A DNA stretch of 64,000 nt, taken from Membranipora membranacea (taxonomy: Eukaryota; Bryozoa; Gymnolaemata; Cheilostomatida; Membraniporidae). Position 1 is the first letter of the stretch. Each line of letters begins with the position of its first letter. Location: NCBI GenBank assembly GCA_914767715.1, contig OU612072.1, positions 16,988,001-17,052,000 of the forward strand, given 5' to 3'. Both the position numbers and the translations under genes were made by a program. The notes under the pieces are model-generated. The model worked only from the letters and a program-made list of their open reading frames with translations, did no database searches and was not told the origin of the DNA. Of this stretch, positions 33,401 to 43,500 are shown piece by piece.

Positions 33401-35756
33401 AGACCACTTCATAGAGCCTACTCATTGCGCTAGTTAAATCATTACTCAAAACTAAGATAGTCTTGGCCGGCCCCTGACCTGAATCCCCAGGCTACAAACT
33501 TGATTTATGACTCATTCTAGCATAGATAATCTATGATGATGTTTCTGCCAAAGTAACTGATGGATGTTTCAATGTTATTACAGGTTGGTATGTTTGTCGA
33601 AGCTGGACCTCTAGCATGTTTCATCTCCAAACATGTAAGTATTCTAATCAAAGTGATTCTCTTCACAAAATGCTTCTTGGGTGTGATTTTGACCAGTCAG
33701 GATACCAGGTTCTCTCTCCAACAAAGATGATCAATCCAATTTTACCACTGGTAGACAACAACTAATTTTTTTCTTATCCTTTGCTATGCCAAAGTTCAGC
33801 TTTTTGACTAATTATTATCATACTTTCAATAATTAGAAACTTAAACCACTGCTGCCACACAGCCAAATGTGTGCCTATAGAATTCTGCATAACTCAAAAC
33901 TAATAAAATGAGGCTGAAATCTCAGCATTGTCACCTAATGAGCAAATAATTTGCACAAACTGATCGTCAAAATTAGGGTATGAAATTAATTATCTACCGG
34001 CACGGGTGACGTAGTTACTGTCTTACTAGTGCATACTGTACACGTCATTAGCTGGTGCTTAGATTTTATGCCCTGATTTTGAAGATCAGTTTGTGCAAAT
34101 TATTTGCCCATTAGGTGACAATTATGAGATTTAAGTCTCAATTAATTATCTTGGAGCTATGCAGAATTCAATGAGTACAAATTTGCATGAGTGGCAGCAG
34201 TAGTTTAAGTTCTGGGGTTTACTGCATTGACCCAGCTCACCCCCCAATTTATTTAATGATATTAAGTGTACTGAGGACTGAATGGCTTTCTAGCCACTTT
34301 TTCCGATACCAAGCAGCTGTGAAGGTTGGTCACGGCATCATATTTTTAAAAACAAATTCGAAGATGTTGAATATATCCTCAACCAATGACTCCTGCTCTG
34401 TATGGAATGTTATACTAAGTTGTATTTTCTTTTGATAGTCAATTCCTGGTGACATGGAGTTCGATCCAGAGTCGACCCCACCTTGCTACAAAACAAAAGA
34501 TGAGGTTAGTTTAATCAAACTTTAATTGTCTCATAGTCGCACTTTTCTCAAACAGGCAGAAATTAAAAAAAAATTTGTAAGCTTGACAACCTGTGTTGTA
34601 TGGCGTTGATGTTAGCTAAACAGTACAAACAATGCAGACAGACGTTGCAGTATCAAATGCCACAAGATTTTTTTCAATTTGTGAGTTGAAATACTGAAAG
34701 CATCAAACCGAGCGCTTGATTGCATAGGAATACTGTTAGATTACATGATGAAGATTTTAAATGATTCTATATAAATAAAAGTTTTCTCTACTTGCCCAGT
34801 GGTGAAGCAACTCCAAAATATGTCATTGTTAAAATATTATTCATAAAACATTTTAATTCTGTATTCTGTTGACTTAATTGATATCTCTCAGCTCCAATCT
34901 TTATGGCTGGCTTTTATATCCTTTACTCACTACATTTGCCTGAAAAAGTATGACACCCTTGGCCCTATGATTTCCTCATGGCATATATTCTACCATCTAG
35001 CTCAGACCTCATTTTAACCAGTCTGAGTATTTACCTCACGACGTATCTCATGTTTACAGGATGTTGTGATACAGGTAGATGATGAGATAAGGGTGAAGGT
35101 CATTGGAACAAGAGTTGATGCTAATGATATTGTGAGTAGAATCTATAATGTCATAAATACCTACCTACTATACAAAATATACATAGTCATTCTCTTCCCA
35201 CCATATTAAAGTTTCATGGTATTTTGTCTTGGTCTAAACACTGTTTAGGGCTGTCGGGGGAAGGGGGCAACAGTCTGGAGGGCTCAGACTATGCCAAACA
35301 TAGCGTGAACAAAATGTTGTACCTGAACATACGAACCTGCACTAGGTGAAATGGTCATGCCAAAAGGTTTCACAGTCCATTATGGGCCTGTTCTTGAATA
35401 CTGTTCAGTGTCTAAACATAGTCTTAAGGTAATACTGTACCTAAGCAACATCCTTTAGGGCGAGTTGCGTGACCAGAAGTCTACAACCCAGTTTAGGTCT
35501 GAAATATACCCGCAATACAATTCATCTCTTCGAACTTGGAGATTTTATCTTCATGGCTGAATTGTGCAATTGAGAGACAAGGGAGCCATTTTTGTCCAGA
35601 TGTGTCTGTCATGTATTCAATTTCTGACCTGATATAACTCATCACTCTATGCAAATACAAAAAAAATCAAAACATGCAAGAAAGAAGATATTTTTTTTTT
35701 ACTTGTAGTTTGCAATTGGATCCTTGATGGACGACTACCTCGGACCTGTCGGATAA
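30472..35756 (+). CDS. POLR2G: DNA-directed RNA polymerase II subunit RPB7
   Basis: Seven exons, all GT/AG: 30472-30483, 32210-32319, 32800-32959, 33584-33634, 34439-34504, 35060-35131 and 35709-35756. They sum to 519 nt, 172 residues plus stop, the usual length of RPB7. Exon 1 codes only MFYH. Landmarks include [64 protein letters not shown] (S1/OB-fold part), [38 protein letters not shown]7 pairs with RPB4 to form the stalk of RNA polymerase II and contacts nascent RNA. It is head-to-head with MRPL4. Introns 2, 3 and 4 each hold a foldback element. Confidence 0.97.
32408..32432. repeat. (AT)n microsatellite
   Basis: An AT dinucleotide run in intron 2 of POLR2G. Similar runs lie at about 9089-9108, 19339-19363 and 27414-27430. 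Confidence 0.9.
32606..32711. mobile_element. Foldback element, family F1, copy b
   Basis: A long near-perfect hairpin: CAGTTTGATCATTTTTCCC with CACATTGGAATCGCCCCC on the left arm, complemented by GGGGGCAATTCCAATGTG and GGGAAAAATGGATCAAACTG on the right. The loop is about 18 bases. It lies in POLR2G intron 2 and is the best-paired of the six copies. Confidence 0.8.
33193..33295. mobile_element. Foldback element, family F1, copy c
   Basis: The left arm CCAATTTGCCTGTAT pairs with ATACAGGCAAATTGAG on the right. The centre is shorter and more diverged than in copy b. It lies in POLR2G intron 3. Confidence 0.6.
33839..34208. mobile_element. Long foldback element (about 145 bp arms)
   Basis: The left arm starts CTTAAACCACTGCTGCCAC and includes GAATTCTGCATA, TTGTCACCTAATG and AAATAATTTGCACAAACTG. 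The reverse complement of 34060-34208 reads the same with about 15-20% differences. The centre (about 80 bp) is unpaired. No ORF. It lies in POLR2G intron 4, so it is probably a non-autonomous DNA transposon. Confidence 0.75.
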
Positions 35757-36048
35757 ACTGTTCAGTGTAACATAACATGATTGTGTAAATAGCTCAGAAT
35801 CTCATGTTTTTTACATGACGATTTCAACAGAATATTATTATAGCCCGTCTTTATCTAAGGTAGTCTATGAATGTAAATAGGTAACTACAACAAGGTATAT
35901 AGCGCAGTGTTCTTGTGCTGCCGTACGTTAAAGGTTATTACTTTTTCTATTAAAATTTTTTCGCTGTCTACATGATATATTTGGAAACATGACCATAAAT
36001 GGACTGATGACATTCATTTTTTTTGGGTAATCAGTGCAAAAAATTTGC

Positions 36049-36054
36049 AATAAA
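36049..36054 (+). terminator. Possible POLR2G polyadenylation signal
   Basis: AATAAA about 290 bases past the stop codon; the first clear hexamer on this strand. Confidence 0.45.
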
Positions 36055-36309
36055 ATGTCCATTTGAGAAGTGCAATAACAAAGTGTGATCTTCTTTGCCT
36101 AAATAGAATCTGAGTCTTTACTGATACTGATATCTTACTGATACTGATACTGATACAGTCTTTACTTTACTGATTTTTCACAAATGCATAAAACAGCTCA
36201 AAACCCGGAAATAAGATAATTATGTGTAACAGGAGTATTTCAACTGGAAGATCACCACAGTAAACTAGTGAACTTACAATAACACATTCATGTTCAAATC
36301 ACCTCTAAA

Positions 36310-36705
36310 CTAGAATCAGATTGTATCAAAAGATAAACTAGAGACAATACAACGCAGTGCCACTAAGATCATCACCCCCGATATGAGTCACTTCCATTCT
36401 ATTTCGCTACTCAATGATATTATTTTTTCTAGCTGTGCCAAATATTTTGAACCAAGGAGTAACAGGGGCTATTACTCCTTGTTTAAACGTATTTCTAGTA
36501 GCCAGTCTCATACACTTTTTTGTCGCATTAGTTTTAATAATCTTAAGAGATCCTCTCGTGCTAATAATGTATACACAAAATACTGTCCAGAAATATCACG
36601 GATCCAGAAATGCTCATAAAGCTTTTTTCAGCTTTATAACAATTCTCCCTGCTTGCACAGATGATTTCGAAGCCTTGTCAGTCGAAATTGCCTATCCATG
36701 AATGT
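36310..36705 (+). mobile_element. LINE 3' remnant (frameshifted)
   Basis: The reading from about 36315 (KLETIQRSATKII) into MSHFHSISLLNDIIF, then YYSLFKRISSS, is typical of the segment after the reverse transcriptase in CR1-like LINEs, where L..IQRRA.K.I is conserved. The frame changes near 36600. It abuts the left end of the inverted-repeat element at 36717. Confidence 0.6.
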
Positions 36706-36716
36706 TGGCTCGACAT

Positions 36717-36864
36717 TTATATGAAATTTCAAGTTGTCTGCCTACGGCAGACGAGCTGCGCCAGAGGAGAAAATAATGTCGGATGGCGCAGCTCGGCTAG
36801 AGGCAATTTACATGTGGCGCAGCTCGGCTAGAGGCGATTTATGTGTGGCGCAGCTCGGCTAGTT
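36717..36864 (+). repeat. Left terminal inverted repeat with 31-bp subterminal units
   Basis: It contains GTCTGCC-TAC-GGCAGAC (36736-36752), then GAGCTGCGCC, and after about 30 bp three direct GGCGCAGCTCGGCTA units. GAGCTGCGCC is the complement of the core of those units, so a stem can also form within one end. Confidence 0.75.
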
Positions 36865-39306
36865 TCAAAATTTGTTATCAAGAGCACATGATTCCCAATA
36901 TTGATAGACTTGTAAAAGTTTGCTCATCTGTCGGAACTGATAAATGAGCGGGAATTTATCACAGCTCTATTGTTCAAGAATCTAGCTGAAAAAGCAAGAG
37001 GACTATTTTTCATAAGTTGAACTAGGAGTGGCAGTCACAGCAGGGAGTCACAGTCAGTGTTTGAGAAGTTGCTTGACTTTCCCCACCTATGATATGGCTG
37101 TAAGTATAGTATAGTATTCTCCACAATAAGGTATGAAAGTTATATTATTAAGGTAGTGATTAAGTATCATTATCATCATGTGAAGGAATGATTGGATTGG
37201 ATGTGATGATCATTTAAATAGGGCTACTTGTACTACCTTAACCTACTACTTCTCTCTTCTACCAAGGAGTATCAGCTTCCCTGGTTGCTCCTTGCTTCTA
37301 ACACTCACATCATTGCACTTTCTTATTTTGGTTGGTTTGGGCTTTATTGTGTGGGTGCACAAACAAAGCAATGAGCTGCCCAATGTTTTGATAGTTGGTA
37401 ATGATGTTGATGAAATTAATATGTATCAATCAAGGGTGACTACTCACACTCACAGGCTACCTAGTGCTAGTACTAAAGGCTGCTACTGAGTGAGGAATGG
37501 TCACAGGCCTACTCCAACATCTGGGTCAATGGCAGTGAGTATTTGACTACTCTTTTGGGTTTTTTGTTGTTTGAAACCCAACCAGGGGGGGGGCAGTCAA
37601 ACATTGCCAGAGACCAACCCAGGCTTTGGAGTAACTCGTGTATACAGTGTATACAATGTAAGGTGTGTAGTCATGTCTGCTAGATGTAGGGCATATACTG
37701 CAAGCGTAGAGAGGGCTTTAGAGCTCATCAAGTTACTTTGTTTAAAGTTTGACTGTGATTGATGTGTCAGTAATCTGTCCAAATAACATTTTTGTATGTT
37801 TACATGTTTTATTTTACAGCCTGTATGATTATGAAGGAGCATTTTAGAGATTAACCAGAGATAAGCCATAGTAATGATATGCAATCATCACAAGACCGAC
37901 TTAATCTTTGATCCCGTATAAACCTCAACATGTATCAGGATTGCATTGGTAAGACCAAGGAGTTAGAGGGAACTCCTTGGTAAGACAGTGGCTGGTTCAC
38001 TTAGCCGGATTTAAGATGCTGAGACTTCGCCAAGTAAAAGTATTTTCCAATGAACAACTAGAGATCCATGAGATTTTATACACAATAATAATGCCGTAGC
38101 ACAGCTCATCGCCTAGTCTTTCAACATCTAACTGTAAGTTGTAGATGATAAATCAATGTCAAGCATGCAACTTCAGTTAGTATCCAATGCTGTTGATAGT
38201 GATACCTAGGGAGTTTTTGCGGTATCAATTAGATGAACAAACTTCATCAGGGTGCTTGGTCACTGGGTGCAGGCCCCAGAGAACTGAGAAGAAGGTTCAT
38301 TGCGTAAGGCAGTCCTCGCACCCTGCTATACTCTGCTTAAATCTATCAAAAATAACCAGATCAAATGATTCACAGTGTTTTGTGCTGATCATTTTTATTT
38401 TCAGGTACATTGAATATAATATGTATAACGGCCACAGGTATTCTGGCTCGTAGTCACATTGTTCCAACTTTTTTGGGTCAAACCAAACGCATATCCTTAC
38501 TCCAACATTGGAGAGTGATAGTAAGTCCTTGGGTGAGCAAAAGATATCAGGGAGTATGTATGATCAAGGAGTTGGGGACAAAATATAACAATTGTCCCTA
38601 ACTCTCTGGTATGATTGTATCAGACATATGAGTTGTCTTCTCAACTAAAATCAATCCTCCTCCCAAGGTAGTCTGGTCATTTAGCTCAATTAGACAATTC
38701 GTGCACAAATCGTTTACTCAGAATGCATAGGTATAGTTCTATCTATGAGAGAGTGATTTGGGAACGAGACCTAAGTAGGGCACCTAAGCTGTTTTTTATT
38801 CAAAGAACTTTCAGTCACTGTTGACAAAATTCTCATCTATCTATGCGTTATTCTGTAGACTAAACAGCCAAGTCATATCATCCCTGCATGAATATAGATG
38901 GTAATACAGCTGTCACAAAAATGCGTCAAGTGAACTTTCTTAGGCATAGTATAATTATTATTGTGCTTAAATTACGTTACACAAAACAAATAACGAAAAA
39001 AGAAATAAAGGGACCAGTTATGTCAGCTCCTCAACAACAAACAAACATGGTATGTAAGAAGAAAAAATAAAAATCCGACCAGAGAGAAAACTTTGATAAC
39101 AATTTGGTACCCACTTACAGATTACAGTTGTCAAGTCAGTTCACCGATGTATTTGTTGTCTATTAGAACTCACGATTGATTTGAATCAGCTTATCAGTGG
39201 CACTTTGGGCATTTACAATTCAAATGTGCTTGACTGCTTGAGTTCCTAAACTGAAAACCTGACCCACAAGCAATAAAAAAAATCAATAGATACTAAGACC
39301 GAGGAG

Positions 39307-40077
39307 TTAGACTTCTGTAAAGAGGTCATCTGGGCTTCTTTGTGGCACTACGTTGCAGACTCGTATCTCATAGTTGATCGGCAAGTTGCGTGTCGGCATA
39401 ATGATCATCCAGATGACTTTATTTCCAACAATATTATGATAGACCACTGGGCCATAGGCTAGTTTCAATGTTGTTGTCATCACCTTGTCTTCAACCGTTC
39501 TGAAAAGGGAAAATTATAATAGGATCAATTAATGCAGAAACCAAATGAGATGCTCAACTGTGAAAAAAAGTTCATATTCCTGGGTTAGAGATAGAACTAA
39601 GAGGTCATTGAATGAAAGAATTGAATGTAATATGAAAGTCAAACATTGCTGCATACCCAGACAGGTTTTGGAGTAGGACCATTGGGTCATAGATAGATAA
39701 GATAGTAGTCTGCCAGTGAGTGAGGGTGCTGCATCATCATCAACATTCCACCAATTCTTTGACTCCCATTCACTGTAACAATGAGTGATTCAATGACAAA
39801 AATGAAATACATACATACATAGATTCTACAGATTGGTCCAGGAACTGTCTGTAGTGGAAGATCAAGGAGTGCTCCTAGCTAGTCCCTGCTGGTCCTTGGT
39901 AAGACAGATTGGTTGGTGACAATCAGAACAGTTCACCTGACAGACTCCTCTCCTCTGTAAGTGTATATATCTTTTCTAAGGTGGCTCTATGTTGAGAATG
40001 TCTGATAGTGATAACATTAAAAAGGTCACCTTTCAGTGCTCAGGCCAGTGAGTGATGCTCTAACCTCAAAGTCAGGC
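39307..40077 (-). pseudogene. Two-exon fragment of an unrecognised gene inside the TIR element
   Basis: The terminal exon (39499-39307) follows a CCCTTTTCAG acceptor and reads 63 codons to TAA, with TVEDKVMTTTLKLAYGPVV, NKVIWMIIMPTRNLP and YEIRVCNVVPQ. The exon before it (40077-40030, 48 nt) ends in a GTGACC donor, reads PDFEVRASLTGLSTE and is in the right phase. A third, weaker upstream exon at about 40160-40140 is possible. Alternating hydrophobic residues suggest a beta-rich domain, but I do not recognise the family. No further 5' exon fits between here and the UGCG start, so this looks like the 3' end of a gene captured by the transposon. Confidence 0.5.
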
Positions 40078-40234
40078 CTAGGACCCAATTATCAGACTCA
40101 GCTATCAAGATGGTGCAGACTTAGTTGTTAACAATCATACCTCCAAAACCCAAGTTGACTCTAACTTTTTCCGACTGAGTCATGACAGACTATCAAATTC
40201 ATGAGTTGTGTTCTCATGGCTTCAAAATTTAAAA

Positions 40235-40373
40235 CTAGCCGAGCTGCGCCACACTTAAATTGCCTCTAGCCGAGCTGCGCCACATGTTAATTGCATGTAG
40301 CCGAGCTGCGCCATTCCGAATTATTTTTACCACATGGCGCAGCTCGTCTGCCGTAGTCTGCCCTTCATATAAG
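40235..40373 (-). repeat. Right terminal inverted repeat with subterminal units
   Basis: Reverse complement of the left end. It has three CTAGCCGAGCTGCGCCA-like units about 31 bp apart, then TGGCGCAGCTCGTCTGCC at the outer side. Its outermost heptamer is GGCAGAC where the left end has GTCTGCC. Confidence 0.75.
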
Positions 40374-40554
40374 AAATGAAATTATTTGGTAGCTAATAAT
40401 GTTTTAGCCTTGTTGTCAAGTTATTTTTATTGGGACGTAGAGTTATAGACTTCATTGCTCTACTAGATTTCAGTCTAGCCTTGACCCAGAAGTGTTGAAA
40501 AAAAGTTGTAAAAGAAGTTTTCTTCATTGTCAAGCCATTTTATGGCCTGTTAAG

Positions 40555-43500
40555 ATGAGGCATGCATTGTATGGACTGGACTGGTGCTTTGTCTTGTCAT
40601 GTGTAATGATCTTAGCATGGACAATAGTATGGCTGCTGTATTTGGCAGCTCTTATTTATGGGTGAGTGAAACCAAAGCTATCCATTCTATTGCTTGCTAA
40701 GCTTAGTTAGTAAGTTAGTTAGTTAGTAGCTGACAAATTTTAATTAAATACATAGGATTAAGTTAATTGTTAGTTAGTAGTAAGTAACTGATGTCAACTG
40801 GTAAATAGAAGTGGTGTAGTAGTAGTTAGGATTGATTGATAAGAATGCTGATGTTGTTGGTAATTAGACTAGTAGTGCTGCTGTACATACTAACTAGTAA
40901 GTATAATCAATTTCTATCTCATGCATCTGACATCTGAGTATTGGATATGTTGAGATTAGGAGAATTGCTGTAACTGAGCAGTATGTCGGCATCAGAGTGC
41001 TTTCTCTCACAATTGTTACAGTAGAGTAGCCTGTAAGAGATCATCTCTTCTTGTTTCGCATTTATTAATATTACAGCAATGAACGAAACCATTGATTCAC
41101 AGGGCGCTGTGTATTACTATTGTCAAGGTAACGGGTTTGGCCTTGTAATAGCAGTCAGTTAGGCCGGCCAAGTAAATATGTCTTGTTGTTAGTGAACACT
41201 AGTTGGTCGGATGGCTCAGGTGTAATAAACATATTGAGTTAGTGGGCTGAATTTCCTTCCATACCAACTTTGACTTGTTGTCATTACTAAATTTTATTTC
41301 TTCTTCTAGAAAAATCCACCTGCATAAGAATCAGCACATAGACCCAGAACATTGTCTACCCGGAGTAAGCATTGCTAAGCCACTCTGTTCAGCAGCAGAT
41401 CCTAATCTATCAGATAATCTATCTACCTACTTTGAACTTGATTACCCATCGGTAAGTGAGATGTTCTGATGATCAGGGGATGTATGTCTCTTGTAGTGTA
41501 TGGTATTTCACATATGATGTAAATGTGTCTGTCCAAATAGGTAGGACTCTAGGGTTTTATATCTGTCTTACCAACCATGCCAGTGTGTTGTCAGACATGC
41601 CTTGGTCGATGCATCTGAATAAGGATGAGGCTCATAGATGAATTCGCTTCCTCAAGTGAGTTTTTGATTAAGAGATTCAGTTATAAAGTGTGTAGAGTGT
41701 TATGATGTGTGATATAAGGGTATTTTATCCTAAGCATTGATTTGCTCACCCGAGCACAAACTATAGAATGGAAAAATCAAGGCTCAGCCATTGTTTCTTT
41801 TCCTGTGACATACAAAATTTGATAGCAGGTGGCCAAATGCCTGAGAATGGCCATGTAGATAACCAGGCTGAGACTTAACCCAACTCGGAGAGCTGGCTGT
41901 TATCACCACAAATGTCCTTATTATAGCCCTATAGGCTGTTGGTGATTGTTGCGTTCGCATTATATTTATATCATATTTTACTCTATGTGCTGCTTCAGTT
42001 CTGTTCAGCACATGGTGCTCACTCCCATCAAAACAGCATAATATGTTGGCAGAATTCTCCAAATGCCTGTCAAGTGTCCGGTCTATTACACAAAATATGG
42101 TAGGCCTAACTATTGGAAACCATTTGACAAACCCCATGGCCCAATTGTGCAGTTGTAAATCACTCCATCTTCAGTTTAGATTTAAGTCCTAATTTATAAG
42201 GATCGCAATCCTTAAAACTAAATGTGAGATTTGATTTTTGTCTAGCGCTTCAGCTCACGACTTTGACATCTTCTGTATGCTTAGGGCTTAATGCCAACCT
42301 ATGATATATTATCTACAAATAAAACATTATGTAGGGTGTATATCACTTGACTACACCTTGAGTGTCCATCAAATTATCTTCCGTTTTTTAGAAACGATCA
42401 GAATCCAGTGCCATAAGAAAGCATCCAAATGGGCCATAGCCCAGTGTTGCCTAACAGAGATTCAATTGATCTGAATGATCTGAATCCAGTGCCATAAGAA
42501 AGCATCCAAATGGGCCATAGCCCAGTGTTGCCTAACAGAAATTTAATTGATCTGCATGATCTGAATCTAATGCCATAAGAGATCATTCACCATAGCCAAT
42601 TTGCATAACTGTAATTTAATTTTAGTTTAGATTAAATTTGAACTATTTTGTTACGGTTTTATGTTTTCTATTTCAGTATGAACTGCTGTTTTGTGTACAG
42701 AATAATCAGGATACTGATGTTATAAAAATAGTGAGCGATTTACAATCAAAATATCCTCATGTGGACGCACAGATATTTGTCGGTAAGCTTCAACATCATT
42801 CTCAAACAAAACATTAATCGTCATGTAGAATGTATGGTGATTATTGATGTTGAAAGACCCAAAATATTTAGTATTTTTATATTGAAAGGCAGTTCTTATG
42901 GCGACCCGTAGTTCTAGGGGAGGCAGTGACGCTCCTAGAACTATGGGTCTGCTCTGCCTCCACTAGAATGCTCAATAGAGTGGCCTGAAAATGCTATAAT
43001 CGAATAGTCCCTGTCAGAATATGCACATTTGTTATATATTTTATTAAAATACTTCACAGGGGAACTTACAATACCCAACCTTGTTGCCTCCCCTACCATT
43101 TTTCCAAAACTGCGGCCGTGCAACCGAAACATTAATCATCATACAGAATGTATGGTGATCAATGTTGAAATACAAGACCCAAAATATTTAGTATTTATAT
43201 TGAAAGGCAGTCCTTTTGGTGGTATGGGTTATAAAAAAGTTTTTTTTTGCGCTTGAGCAGGTGACTTGAATCTGAAGCCTTTATGTTCGTATGAACTTTT
43301 ACATTCACATTGTGTCCGATCAAACACTCGATTGTTTTGTAATAGCGGGGCTACAAAGAGTCAGCTAAATAGGCTCTCTGGCTTTTCACTTAAAAGTCTT
43401 GTCTAAAGAGTTCATTGAAAATACTGAATCAAATCGGGGAGAATTCTCCTTGATCAAATCATGTGAACTACAATTTCAGGCAATTTTCAGTGAACCATAG

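Larger units (their letters stand above)
36717..40373. mobile_element. Candidate 3.66 kb TIR DNA transposon with subterminal tandem repeats
   Basis: The left end (36717-36864) and the reverse complement of the right end (40235-40373) align over about 145 bp. Both show TTATATGA, ACGGCAGACGAGCTGCGCCA, AATAAT.CGGAATGGCGCAGC-like text, then three units of TGGCGCAGCTCGGCTA spaced 31 bp apart (left starts 36784, 36815, 36846). The inner edges are also similar (TTTCAAAATTT/TTTTAAATTTT). No transposase ORF is visible inside, so it would be non-autonomous. It carries a two-exon gene-like fragment next to the right end. A target-site duplication was not found. It ends about 180 bp before the UGCG start codon. 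Confidence 0.65.
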
